A stretch of DNA of 64,000 nucleotides, taken from contig JBBRQI010000013.1 in NCBI GenBank assembly GCA_038226665.1, positions 15,524-79,523 of the forward strand, read 5' to 3'. This DNA is from SZAS-103 sp038226665. Its GTDB lineage: Bacteria > Pseudomonadota > Gammaproteobacteria > Xanthomonadales > Xanthomonadaceae. A program made the position numbers and the translations under genes. The notes under the pieces are model-generated. The model was given only the letters and a program-made list of their open reading frames with translations. It made no database searches and was not told where the DNA came from. Each line of letters starts with the position of its first letter. The stretch's first letter is position 1. Positions 52,015-61,128 of the stretch are shown here, piece by piece.

Positions 52015-52217
52015 CGCGTTACTCGCTTGATTGTCAGGGTCGCGAGCGGATCGTTGCGCCGGCAGAACCATCCGTTCCCGCCGCATTCCCTTGCCTGCAA
52101 CCGCGCGAGCCGCACATCGTGTGGATGATTCGCGCAACAACCCGCGCGAGTCGACGGCCGCAGACTCCTACACCTTGCGGCACTCAGCACATCCATGTGG
52201 ATCGCGAGGAGAATCGC

Positions 52218-53078
52218 ATGCAGGCCAACCATTCCACCGGTAGCAGTCGCGTGTTGCGAACTGTACGTGGCCGCCCTACGTCCGACGGCGCGGGCGTCAA
52301 GCTCACGCGCGTGATCGGAGGCGGGGAATTGCCCGATCTCGATCCGTTCCTGTTGCTCGACGAATTCGGAACCGATCGTGCCGAGGATTACCTCGCCGGT
52401 TTCCCCGAGCATCCGCACCGTGGTTTCGAGACCGTGACGTACATGCTCGACGGCCGCATGCGCCATCGCGACAACCACGGCAACGAAGGCCTGCTGGTGC
52501 CGGGTTCAGTGCAGTGGATGACTGCGGGTCGCGGACTCGTGCATTCGGAAATGCCCGAACAGGAATCCGGCCGTATGCGCGGTTTCCAGTTATGGGTGAA
52601 TCTGCCGGCGCGCGACAAGATGACTGCGCCGCGATACCAGGAATTCGCGCCTGATCGTATTCCAGTCGTGCATCCGGCCGCTGGCGTCACGGTGAAAGTC
52701 ATCGCGGGTACGGTTGTTGGTATGCGCGGACCGATTGAGCAACCGGCTACGGATCCGTTGTATCTCGACATCATGCTCGACGCGAACACGCGTTGGGACC
52801 ATGTGCTGCCCGATGGCCACAACGCGTTCGCGTATGCGTTCGAGGGCGCAGCGACGATCGGCGACGGCGACAGCATGCGCCAGGTGCTATCGCATGAACT
52901 TGGAGTGCTTGGCGGTGGCGATCGTTTCGTCGTCACAGCGGGCAAAGGTGGCGCGCGGTTGTTGCTGATCGCAGGCCGTCCGTTGCGCGAGAACGTCGCG
53001 CGCCATGGGCCGTTCGTGATGAACACCCGCGAGGAAATCATGCAGGCGTTCGTGGACTACCAGCAGGGCAGGTTCTGA
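52218..53078 (+). CDS. Pirin-family bicupin protein
   Basis: 286 residues from ATG 52218, preceded by GAGGAG. The metal-binding N-terminal cupin has FPEHPHRGFETVTYMLDGRM and QWMTAGRGLVHSEMPEQESG, full pirin hallmarks. Bacterial pirins include quercetinases; the role here is unknown. The frame seen from 51852 overlaps the methyltransferase and is rejected. It converges with the DUF5329-type gene, stops 6 bases apart. Confidence 0.92.
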   Translation: MQANHSTGSSRVLRTVRGRPTSDGAGVKLTRVIGGGELPDLDPFLLLDEFGTDRAEDYLAGFPEHPHRGFETVTYMLDGRMRHRDNHGNEGLLVPGSVQWMTAGRGLVHSEMPEQESGRMRGFQLWVNLPARDKMTAPRYQEFAPDRIPVVHPAAGVTVKVIAGTVVGMRGPIEQPATDPLYLDIMLDANTRWDHVLPDGHNAFAYAFEGAATIGDGDSMRQVLSHELGVLGGGDRFVVTAGKGGARLLLIAGRPLRENVARHGPFVMNTREEIMQAFVDYQQGRF

Positions 53079-53084
53079 ACCTCC

Positions 53085-53477
53085 TCAATGTGTCGGCGCG
53101 ATCACAGCAGGCTGCGCCTCGATCCGCTTGAGTTCCGCGTGGAAATAATCAGCCGCATTCACGGTTTTCCCGTCGGCGTAGCGGATCTGGTAGGGCTCAC
53201 CGCTCATCGAGGATTTCGAGGCGCAACACGCTATGAAATCCATGGCCGTCTTGATGCGGTCGCCGGCGTAGTTTCGTTTAGTGCGCAGATGATCCGCTGC
53301 GGCCTTGCCATCGTACGCACTGCCATTGCGGATGAACTGCGCGCCCGGCAGTATTTCGATGCTGTGGATCAGCGCATCGATCTTCTGCGGTTCGGTCAGT
53401 GGCGCGGCGGTGGCGAATGCGGACATCATCAGGCCGAAGAAAAGCATCAGAAATGTGGAACGAAAGGTTTTTTTCAC
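53085..53477 (-). CDS. Small secreted protein, DUF5329-like
   Basis: 130 residues. A signal peptide (TFLMLFFGLMMSAFATAAP, ~8-26) precedes TEPQKIDALIHSIEILPGAQ, DGKAAADHLRTKRNYAGDRI and FIACCASKSSMSGEPYQIRY, the DUF5329 pattern with its Cys pair. The start overlaps the M20 amidohydrolase stop as ATGA. Function unknown. Confidence 0.78.
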   Translation of the reverse strand: MKKTFRSTFLMLFFGLMMSAFATAAPLTEPQKIDALIHSIEILPGAQFIRNGSAYDGKAAADHLRTKRNYAGDRIKTAMDFIACCASKSSMSGEPYQIRYADGKTVNAADYFHAELKRIEAQPAVIAPTH

Positions 53478-54790
53478 GATTTGTCTCCAAGGAAATCCAG
53501 GCTGGCCTGCAGCATGCTACGCATGCCGACCTGAAGCGCGGCTTCATCGAGGAAAAATTTCGGCGAATGGTTGGAGGGCGCATGCGTCGCATCCTGGCCT
53601 GTCGGCGTCGATCCGACGAAGAAATACACGATGGGCGCCTGCTTCGCGTACCACGCGAAATCCTCCGAAGCCATCCACACCTTGCCATCAATGACGTGTT
53701 CGGCACCGATCGCGCTGGCGATGCTGGACTTCACGCGTAACGCGAGCGCGGGATCGTTGATCAGTACCGGATTGTTGGTGCCGACCGGAATGGTGAGTTC
53801 GGCGGTTGCCCCATTCGCCGAGGCGATGCCGTCGCCGATGAGTTTCAGGTTGTCGATCGCCTGCTGGCGCATGCCTGCATCGAAAGTGCGCAGCGTACCC
53901 TGCATCTCGACCTTGTCCGGCACGATGTTGAAGCGCGTACCGCCCTGGATCACGCCGAATGTCAGCACCGCCGGCAGATCGCCGATGTTGAGTTTGCGGC
54001 TGACAATCGTCTGCGCAGCGCCGATGATTTCCGCTGACGCCACGATCGGATCGACGCCATTCCACGGCATCGCGCCATGCGTCTGGCGTCCGTGCACGAC
54101 CAGGTTGAACGTATCCGATCCCGCCATCGCCGGCCCGGAATGAACCTCGACCGTGCCGGTGTTCAACCAGCTCACCACGTGCATGCCGAACACCGCGTCG
54201 GGTTTGAAGTCGCGGAAGATGCCCTCCTTGAGCATCATCGTCGCGCCGCCGTCTTCGCCGATGGGCACGCCTTCCTCGGCGGGCTGGAAGATGAAAAGCA
54301 CTTCGCCAGGAAGGTCCTTGCGCATTCCCGCGAGCGCGGTCGCGATGCCGAGCAGCATCGCGGTGTGGCCGTCGTGGCCGCAGGCATGCATCACGCCGAC
54401 ATCCTTGCCGTTGAATTGCGTGCGCTCGCTGGACTTGAACGGAAGTTCGAGTTCCTCGACCACCGGCAACGCATCCATGTCGGCGCGGATCGCAAGGTGC
54501 GGTCCGGGCCTGCCGCCTTTCAGCAGCGCGATCACGCCGGTATGCGCGACGCCGGTTTTCACTTCGAGCCCGAGCGCGCGCAATTGTTTTGCAACGAGTG
54601 CGGAGGTGCGCAGTTCGTGGTTGCCGAGTTCGGGATGCTGATGAATGTCACGCCGCCATGCCACGACCTGCGGGGCGAGCTTCGATGTCCACTGCGCCGC
54701 CAGATCGTCGTTGCCCGTTGCATCCGCCAATTGCGCACAAAGCGACATGACAGCACTCAGCAATGGATAACACAGAAGCGATCGACGCAT
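53474..54790 (-). CDS. Secreted M20D amidohydrolase (hippurate/IAA-amino-acid hydrolase-like)
   Basis: 438 residues with a signal peptide (~1-25). MHACGHDGHTAMLLG carries zinc ligands; FIFQPAEEGVPIGEDGG and the dimerisation domain around GMHVVSWLNTGTVEV follow, ending in SEDFAWYAKQAPIVYFFVGS. Relatives cleave N-acyl amino acids. It is coupled to the DUF5329-like gene by ATGA. Confidence 0.92.
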   Translation of the reverse strand: MRRSLLCYPLLSAVMSLCAQLADATGNDDLAAQWTSKLAPQVVAWRRDIHQHPELGNHELRTSALVAKQLRALGLEVKTGVAHTGVIALLKGGRPGPHLAIRADMDALPVVEELELPFKSSERTQFNGKDVGVMHACGHDGHTAMLLGIATALAGMRKDLPGEVLFIFQPAEEGVPIGEDGGATMMLKEGIFRDFKPDAVFGMHVVSWLNTGTVEVHSGPAMAGSDTFNLVVHGRQTHGAMPWNGVDPIVASAEIIGAAQTIVSRKLNIGDLPAVLTFGVIQGGTRFNIVPDKVEMQGTLRTFDAGMRQQAIDNLKLIGDGIASANGATAELTIPVGTNNPVLINDPALALRVKSSIASAIGAEHVIDGKVWMASEDFAWYAKQAPIVYFFVGSTPTGQDATHAPSNHSPKFFLDEAALQVGMRSMLQASLDFLGDKS

Positions 54791-54879
54791 GCGAGTCCGT
54801 CCGGTTCAGCGAAAGTCGCAGTGTAGACGCATGTTGAGATGGGCGGAAACGAAAGAATTAAATTATCGGACTCATGCCG

Positions 54880-55269
54880 TTACTTCTTCTTCGTCTCGGC
54901 GGCTTCCTGCGCGGCTTCCACGGTTTCGTCGCTGGGCGCTTCGTGCGTCGAGGAAAGCACCTTGCCGTTGCCGGCGTCCACGGTCACTTCCTGGATGCCG
55001 CGCACATTCGCTTGTTTGATGTCGAACGACCAGATCAGGCAGCCGTCCTCGGCTTCCAGTTCGGCGCTGGCGACGGTCGCAGTGTTCGCGCTTTTAACCG
55101 CGCCGAGGGCGGTGGCCTGCGCAGTTTCCTTGGACACCTTGGCGAGCTTTGCGAGTGCCTGATCCGAGGTTCCTTTCGCGGGGTGGATCGAGCAAGTTGC
55201 CGGGTGTGCGGCTGCAGACGTGAAAGCCGCAAGCGCGGCACCGATTGCAAGCATTTGTATGGAGTTCAT
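54880..55269 (-). CDS. PepSY-domain periplasmic protein
   Basis: 129 residues from ATG 55269, preceded by GAGG. A signal peptide (~1-21) leads to a PepSY-like domain (SKETAQATALGAVKSANTAT, LIWSFDIKQANVRGIQEVTV, DAGNGKVLSSTHEAP) and a Glu/Lys tail. PepSY proteins bind or inhibit peptidases or sense metals. It shares an upstream motif with the COG4705 gene (see 55374-55422). Confidence 0.82.
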   Translation of the reverse strand: MNSIQMLAIGAALAAFTSAAAHPATCSIHPAKGTSDQALAKLAKVSKETAQATALGAVKSANTATVASAELEAEDGCLIWSFDIKQANVRGIQEVTVDAGNGKVLSSTHEAPSDETVEAAQEAAETKKK

Positions 55270-55373
55270 GGGATACCTCGTGAGGGGGATTGGAATGGCG
55301 CGATGCGCGCGGCAACTTTTGGATGACCCGCCAAGGAGCATCGGGCTTGTGCAACGATTTTGCCCGCAATGAC

Positions 55374-55422
55374 GTTACGAAATGCTCGGAGTTCCGTGCA
55401 TTTGTCGTAAAGCGATGAATGC
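55374..55422 (-). promoter_or_regulatory. Motif pair shared with the COG4705 gene, upstream of PepSY
   Basis: GTTACGAAATGCT at 55374-55386 and GCGATGAATGC at 55412-55422 recur in the same order at 56374-56411. They lie 105 bases upstream of the PepSY ATG, against 107 for the other gene. The gap between the halves differs (25 versus 14 bases), so they are likely separate boxes. Probably the binding region of a shared regulator. Confidence 0.45.
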
Positions 55423-55466
55423 CGACTGACCGCGAGCGCATTCGGCGGATCGAATCGAACCGCGGC

Positions 55467-56267
55467 TCAAGCGATCGTTGTCTCCGGGATCGTGTCTTTC
55501 CTGGTGATCGCCAGATAGATCACCAGGCCCAGGATTGTGACGAGAAACAGGCCACTCGTCACGGACGTACCCAGATTGAGGCCGCCTTCTTCGCGCGGTT
55601 GTGAAAGATAGTCACCGATTGATGCGCCCAGTGGACGGGTCAGGACATAGGCGCACCAGAACGCAAAAATGCCGTTCAACTTGAACCGCAGGTGGGCGAT
55701 GGCAACGACTGCGATCAGTCCCGCGAAGATCAACGCCGACCACAGGTAACCGATGTGCAGACGTTCCGCAACGAGATCGCCCGCGGCGGTGCCGAGGGCG
55801 AAGGTAAACAGGATCGCCAACCAGTAGAAGGCCTCCCGCCTCGTCGTGCAGATGGTGTGGACCGAAAGGGTCTTCTCGATCGCATGCCACACTGCGAATG
55901 TCGCCGCCAGCATCACGCTGAACACGATGGTGGTCGTCACCAGCGAGACGCCGAAGTTGTCGGTCAGGTTGTCGGTGATCAAGGTGCCGACGATGCTCAG
56001 CAGAACGACTGCGAGCCAGTACACGCCCGCGAGGTATTTCCTGGCCATGAACTGGAAAAACAGGGTGGCAAGCAACAGGCTGCCCATGATCCATGTCGTA
56101 TTGGTCAGTCCCAGATGCAGGTTCTCGTTGAGAAAATCGGCGAAGGTCTCGCCGACCGTCGTGCACAGCACCTTGATGATCCAGAAGTAGAGTGTGATTT
56201 CCGGAACCTTGTTGAGCATCTGCCGATCGAAGCCGGTGCTCGCATTCCGTTGCGGATGATTGTTCAC
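55467..56267 (-). CDS. COG4705 multi-pass membrane protein
   Basis: 266 residues from GTG 56267, preceded by AAGGA five bases upstream; ATG 56219 is the alternative. About eight membrane helices in two repeats with the family pattern: VPEITLYFWIIKVLCTTVGE, TFADFLNENL and WLAILFTFALGTAAGDLVAE. COG4705 proteins are found near metal- and acid-responsive two-component genes; transport role unknown. The upstream region carries the motif pair. Confidence 0.82.
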   Translation of the reverse strand: MNNHPQRNASTGFDRQMLNKVPEITLYFWIIKVLCTTVGETFADFLNENLHLGLTNTTWIMGSLLLATLFFQFMARKYLAGVYWLAVVLLSIVGTLITDNLTDNFGVSLVTTTIVFSVMLAATFAVWHAIEKTLSVHTICTTRREAFYWLAILFTFALGTAAGDLVAERLHIGYLWSALIFAGLIAVVAIAHLRFKLNGIFAFWCAYVLTRPLGASIGDYLSQPREEGGLNLGTSVTSGLFLVTILGLVIYLAITRKDTIPETTIA

Positions 56268-56582
56268 GACAATCCTTTGCGATTTGATTGTGCTAACGAA
56301 GAGGGCGAAGCACCCGGCCGGTATTGGCGGACTCCACATGAACCGTACACAGACAGACAATGCTGCACTCGATGTTACGAAATGCTTGACAAGCGTTGCG
56401 GCGATGAATGCTCGGTAACCATCCGCATCTTTGTCGGTGCGGACGATCAGGACAGCGCCATGAAATGCAAAGTCATCGCGTTCGGAAATGGCGCGGGCAT
56501 GGTTGGCGACTTTACAGATCAGCGTGCGTTCGCATCCAGTGGATGGATGGTGCAGTTTGACGGACAGGGCGGAGCAATCGAT
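56268..56582. other. Gene-free stretch between COG4705 and the FG-GAP gene
   Basis: Holds the repeated motif pair (56374-56386 and 56401-56411), probably regulatory. No supported open frame, no RNA and no good terminator was found in the rest. Confidence 0.4.
56374..56411 (-). promoter_or_regulatory. Motif pair shared with the PepSY gene, upstream of COG4705
   Basis: GTTACGAAATGCT (56374-56386) and GCGATGAATGC (56401-56411), 107 bases upstream of the GTG start, match the copy at 55374-55422. TTGACAAGCG lies between them. Confidence 0.45.
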
Positions 56583-58310
56583 TTAACGCGATGGTTTCGC
56601 GGGTTTCGGTGATTGAATGCCGCTCGAAATGATGAATACGCGCCCCGACTGGAATCCGTGGATGCTGCTCCAGCCCGATGTGATCAGCAGGTCGTCGGTG
56701 CCGTCGCCATCCACGTCGCCCATGCCTACCGCGTCGAATCCGAACGTGTCGCCAGGCGTCTTGCACGTGTAGGTTTTCAGCACGTTGCCATCCTTGCCGG
56801 AATACAGGATCGCGCGGCCCCCGGAAACGACGGCGCCGCCGTATTGCCACGAACCGACGATGAGATCCGCGTGGCCGTCGTGATCCACGTCGCCAGCGAC
56901 CGCGAGCGTGGTGCCGAAACCTTCGCCTGCTGTTTCTCCGGTCAACGTCAGCAGGCGATGCCCATCCGCGCCGGAGTGCACGTACACGCGCCCGGTCGAA
57001 CGGCCTTTCGCGGTGTTCGACCAGTCCGACGCATAGATGTCGGGCACGCCATCGCCATCGGTGTCGCCGAGCACGGCGGTGAACATCAGGCCGAGCGCGT
57101 TGCCGGTTGCATCCGACTCGATGATGAATTTCGGCTTCGCATCCAGTCTGTCGTAAACGTACACGCGACCTGTTTTGCGCGGGCCGGATGTGGGCGCGCC
57201 GACTAACAGGAATTCGTGCTTCGCATCGCTGTAGCCGCCGACTGTGCTGCCGAACGCGTCGCCTTCGCGCTCGCCGGTCAGTGTTTGCAGCAAATGTCCA
57301 TGCTTGCCCAAATACACGTACGCACGACCCGCGCCCTTGCCGCCGGCATTGTTGTTTGGCGCGCCGACGATCACATCGGCATGCCCGTCGTGGTCGATAT
57401 CGCCGGCGGTGGAAATGTGCTGGCCGAACATGTCGCCCTTCGCTTCGGCAGTGAAGCCCAGCAGCACATGGCCATCCTTCCCCGAATACACGAATGCCTT
57501 GTCGCCGTTCGGCGCGCCCGCCGCGACATCGGCGATGCCATCGCCATCGACATCGCCGGCCGATTCCACGCCGGTGCCGAGTTGGTCGCCGGGCTTGCCA
57601 TCGACCGACCAGACCAGCTTGTCGGTCTTTGTGGAATAGACGTAGACGCGACCGGCATTCTCGCCGCCGATGTTCTTGGTCGGTGCGGACGTCACGAAAT
57701 CCGGCACGCCGTCGCCATCGACATCGCCGAGCACGCGCGCTATCCAGCCGAACTGGTCGTTCGCCGACTCTCCATCCCATTCGCGGATGATCTTCACCGG
57801 CTCGACGAATGGATCGGCGAAATCCGCGGGGATCGGCAGCAATTTCCTGAAGCGCGGGTCGTCGCCGAGTTTCGACAGGTCCGCATCGGTGAGGATCGGC
57901 GTGAGGTCGAGCTTGTGGGTTGCCTTCGTCCTCTCCAGCCACGCGAACGCCTGCTCCTTGTCGCCGCGCCGCTCGGCCACGATGGCGAGGTTGTACATCA
58001 CCTGCGGCGAGCCAGGAAGCAGTTCCAGCGCCTTGTGCAACGCAGGTTCCGCGCAATCCGGATGCTTGGCCTGGATGCACACGGAGCCAAGCGTGCGCCA
58101 CGCCATTCCGTTCGCTGGTTCGCGTTTCACCACGCCTTCAAGGATTGCATGCGCCGCCGCCGGATCGCCAGCCTGCAATTTCGCCTGCGCTTCGGCCATT
58201 CCAGGTTCGGCCGCATGCAGGGATGAAACGCTCAGCGCCACGCCGACGGTCAGCGCGAGCAGTGTGCGACGACGAAACGAGGAAAGCGGGCGACGGAATT
58301 CGATGCGCAT
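56583..58310 (-). CDS. Secreted FG-GAP (integrin-type) propeller protein with N-terminal TPRs
   Basis: 575 residues. A signal peptide (~1-33) is followed by a TPR-like helical part (~37-150). About seven FG-GAP repeats then carry calcium loops such as GDVDGDGVPDFV, GDVDGDGIADVA, GDIDHDGHADVI, GDTDGDGVPDIY and GDVDGDGTDDLL. One blade (GGYSDAKHEFLL) has lost the loop. It is likely an extracellular or periplasmic seven-bladed propeller. No enzyme domain. Confidence 0.88.
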   Translation of the reverse strand: MRIEFRRPLSSFRRRTLLALTVGVALSVSSLHAAEPGMAEAQAKLQAGDPAAAHAILEGVVKREPANGMAWRTLGSVCIQAKHPDCAEPALHKALELLPGSPQVMYNLAIVAERRGDKEQAFAWLERTKATHKLDLTPILTDADLSKLGDDPRFRKLLPIPADFADPFVEPVKIIREWDGESANDQFGWIARVLGDVDGDGVPDFVTSAPTKNIGGENAGRVYVYSTKTDKLVWSVDGKPGDQLGTGVESAGDVDGDGIADVAAGAPNGDKAFVYSGKDGHVLLGFTAEAKGDMFGQHISTAGDIDHDGHADVIVGAPNNNAGGKGAGRAYVYLGKHGHLLQTLTGEREGDAFGSTVGGYSDAKHEFLLVGAPTSGPRKTGRVYVYDRLDAKPKFIIESDATGNALGLMFTAVLGDTDGDGVPDIYASDWSNTAKGRSTGRVYVHSGADGHRLLTLTGETAGEGFGTTLAVAGDVDHDGHADLIVGSWQYGGAVVSGGRAILYSGKDGNVLKTYTCKTPGDTFGFDAVGMGDVDGDGTDDLLITSGWSSIHGFQSGRVFIISSGIQSPKPAKPSR

Positions 58311-58522
58311 GCTGGCACTCGCAAGATTGGTCGGGTGGGGTGTATCGCCCTCACGCTAGCACTGCGTCGAACGCAAGACCCGTGCCGCAGGTCACCCCTC
58401 GCGCCGTCATTCCTCCGCCGCAAACGTGTCAGACGGATGATCGAGTGCGGTGGGCGCATGGAACTCAGGATGGTGGCATGGAGTTTCTCTTGCTTTCCTG
58501 AAGTCGCTAACATGTGGCGAAA

Positions 58523-59011
58523 TCAGGCAACCCTCAATTCGACTTCGCCCTCGATCTCGACCGGAATATTGAACGGCAATTCCGCCACGCCAACCGCGCT
58601 GCGGCTGTGCGCGCCGATGTCGGGGCCGAAGACTTCGAGGATGAGATCGGAGAATCCGTTGATCACGCCCGGCTGGCGATTGAAGCCGGGCGCGGAGTTG
58701 ACCATGCCGAACACGCGCGTCCACGCGGCGATGCGATCGAGGTCGCCCAGCGCGCGTTGCAGGCTGCCCAGCATCGACAATGCAGTGAGTCGCGCCGCTT
58801 GGTAGCCTTGTTCGAGCGTAACGTCGCGACCGACCTTGCCGAGCGGCTCGATAAACCATCCGGCGGGACTCTGCGGCCCGTGCCCGGAAATCCATGCACG
58901 GTTGCCGACGACGCGCACGAACTGAAACGGCAGCATGATGCCCGGCGGCGGCTGTGCGACCGACGGCAACGTCAGGCCCAATGCGCGCAAGCGTTCTTCG
59001 ACACGCGACAT
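58523..59011 (-). CDS. RidA/YjgF-family protein (long form)
   Basis: 162 residues. The family marks SGHGPQSPAGWFIEPLGKVG, VFGMVNSAPGFNRQPGVING and RSAVGVAELPFNIPVEIEGE are present, including the Arg that binds the carboxylate in deaminating members. Members may deaminate enamine/imine intermediates, but this long form has no assigned substrate. It lies 46 bases after the amidohydrolase gene on the same strand. Confidence 0.85.
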   Translation of the reverse strand: MSRVEERLRALGLTLPSVAQPPPGIMLPFQFVRVVGNRAWISGHGPQSPAGWFIEPLGKVGRDVTLEQGYQAARLTALSMLGSLQRALGDLDRIAAWTRVFGMVNSAPGFNRQPGVINGFSDLILEVFGPDIGAHSRSAVGVAELPFNIPVEIEGEVELRVA

Positions 59012-59056
59012 GGTGGCTCCGCTCTGAACTGCGATTTTTTGGAGTGCGACAAGCGA

Positions 59057-60367
59057 TCAATGATCGCGACGATAAACGATTCCATTCTTGACGACGAATG
59101 CGATCTTCGTGGTGTTGCGGATGTCGATGCCCGGATCGTCTGTCAGCACGACGAGATCGGCGCGCATTCCCTTTGCGACGGTTCCGCGCGTCGCGGACTC
59201 GCCTTGCGCCATCGCGCCGATCTGCGTCGCGGCACGGATCGCTTCGAGCGGCGTGAAGCCGCAGTGTTCGACCAGCATCGCCATCTCCGCATGTACCAGC
59301 GGCATCGCATTCAGATCGGGATTGTTCTGGGCATCGTTCGGCAGGCCATTGCCGTCCGTGCCGGTATCGACCAGCACGCCGCGCTCGTGCGCGAGTTTGG
59401 TGACGGCGTAGCTCCACGGCATGATGCCGGCGCCGACTTTCGTCGGCTGATGTTCCGCTTCCTCGCGAAAGATGTTCAAGGTCGCGTCGAGGATGGTGCC
59501 GTACTGCTTCATCGCATCGAACAGCGCAAGAATTTCCCGCGCATCCGGGCGGATGTGTTTGAAGTCTCCGTGCGCGCGAACGCCGTAATCCGTCGGCACG
59601 TTCGGCACGGGTTCCCAAACCAGATACGCACTGTGCGAAATCGTGTCCGCGCCTGCTGCGACCGCGTCGCTGGGCTTGGCAGGAAAGATCGCCGCGTGCG
59701 TCCACACGCGCAGGCCTTGTCGATGCGCTTCGGTGGCGATCGCACGCACGCGGCTCGCCGGCAGGTTCGCGTAGATCTTGATTGCCGTCGCGCCCGTGCC
59801 TTTCGCTTCGGCGATCGCGGATGGAAGATCGGTCTGCACATCGATCGCGCGCATCCACGCTGCGGTGCCGACCGACGTGCCGGGCGCCGCAGCTTGCACG
59901 CGGCTGTCGTTGGCGAAGAACGACGGGCCTGCCATCAGCGCCGTGTAGACAATATCCGGTCCGGCAAACGCATCGGTGTCGGTCTGCTGCGCGAGATAGC
60001 CGAGCAACCGCGCGTTGCCGGCCATGTCGCGAATCCCGGTGACGCCGCCGAGCAGCAGCGCTTTCAGGAATGCCTGGTAGTGCGCGATGTCGGGCTCGAC
60101 ATCGCTGATGTGCACATGTGCATCGATCAGGCCGGGAATGACGTAGAGACCGCTCACATCTTCCACGTTCGCGCCTTTCGGTACGGGCTGGCTGTCGCTC
60201 GGATAGATCGACTGGATGCGTGCGCCTTCGATGACGATGGTGGTGTTGGCCTGCGCAGGAGAGCCGGTACCATCGATGACGTTGGCGTGGGTCAGCAGCA
60301 ATGGTGTTGCGCTGGCTGATGCGCCTATTGCGCACAGGATTGGGACAAAGAATGCTGAGGTTCGCAT
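59057..60367 (-). CDS. Secreted metal-dependent amidohydrolase
   Basis: 436 residues from ATG 60367, preceded by AGGAG six bases upstream. A signal peptide (~1-20) precedes LLTHANVIDGTGSPAQANTT, VIPGLIDAHVHISD with the HxH pair, and THAAIFPAKPSDAVAAGADT with a His ligand. EAIRAATQIGAMAQGE and GMRADLVVLTDDPG form the C-terminal segments of imidazolonepropionase-like amidohydrolases. Substrate unknown. It leads the RidA gene by 46 bases. Confidence 0.88.
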   Translation of the reverse strand: MRTSAFFVPILCAIGASASATPLLLTHANVIDGTGSPAQANTTIVIEGARIQSIYPSDSQPVPKGANVEDVSGLYVIPGLIDAHVHISDVEPDIAHYQAFLKALLLGGVTGIRDMAGNARLLGYLAQQTDTDAFAGPDIVYTALMAGPSFFANDSRVQAAAPGTSVGTAAWMRAIDVQTDLPSAIAEAKGTGATAIKIYANLPASRVRAIATEAHRQGLRVWTHAAIFPAKPSDAVAAGADTISHSAYLVWEPVPNVPTDYGVRAHGDFKHIRPDAREILALFDAMKQYGTILDATLNIFREEAEHQPTKVGAGIMPWSYAVTKLAHERGVLVDTGTDGNGLPNDAQNNPDLNAMPLVHAEMAMLVEHCGFTPLEAIRAATQIGAMAQGESATRGTVAKGMRADLVVLTDDPGIDIRNTTKIAFVVKNGIVYRRDH

Positions 60368-60525
60368 GACCACTCCTGAGACAGGTGTCTGAATCCAGTG
60401 AGTTGTTGCTACGTATACGCAGTTTTCGCCTAGAGCAGTTTTCTGCCATTTTGATCTCCGCAGGCCGGAAAGCCATTGGACAGGATCCTGCATGGCGCAT
60501 CCTGTTTAAGGCGCACCGCGCGCGA

Positions 60526-60870
60526 TCATTTTTTCGCGGTCGGATGTTTCGCTGCGGCCTTCTTCGCGGTCTCTTTCGCCGGTGTTTCAGCGCGCTTCCG
60601 GTTGACACGGCTTACCGTGGATTTCTTCGCGCGCACCTTGCGCAGCATGTCGTCGGCGAGCAGCACGTCTTCGGAAATCAATCCGGCCGCTTTCGCGATC
60701 GCGATCTTGGCTTCGGCTTCGCTTTCATTCGGATCGGCCAGCAGCAGTTCGCGGATCGCCTCGCGTACGGCTTTCGCCGCGTCGCGTTTCAAGCGTGCAT
60801 TGTTGCCGCTTCGCGCGAGCCCGAGGATCGCGTCGACAATGGGTTTGAGCAGCGATGTTTCGATCACCAT
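60526..60870 (-). CDS. Hypothetical protein with histone-H1-like Lys/Ala tail
   Basis: 114 residues from ATG 60870. The N-terminal ~80 residues are helical (LLKPIVDAILGLARSGNNAR; REAIRELLLADPNESEAEAK) and match no family known to me. The last ~30 (ETAKKAAAKHPTAKK) resemble the C-terminal tails of histone-H1-like and nucleoid proteins. It may bind DNA or RNA. Gene stands alone; a start at 60906 is possible but unsupported. Confidence 0.6.
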   Translation of the reverse strand: MVIETSLLKPIVDAILGLARSGNNARLKRDAAKAVREAIRELLLADPNESEAEAKIAIAKAAGLISEDVLLADDMLRKVRAKKSTVSRVNRKRAETPAKETAKKAAAKHPTAKK

Positions 60871-61128
60871 GCGAATCTCCAAAAGCGGCTGCGTATCGGC
60901 AGGCACACAGGATAAACGCTGGCTGGCTCACAAGCTGCGACTGATCTGCGCTGTACTTCTTGCCGGTTTGCGACATGCATGGTGTTGCTCTGTCCGGGGC
61001 GTCGTCGACACGCTCAGTGCCGCATTCCTTCGCGATTGAGCACCGTCATCATCGTACCGGTCATCGATGCGACGCGCTTCGCACGGTAGTCTCGCGCGTT
61101 CGTCTACTGCGTCAGTGGATAACCGGAG

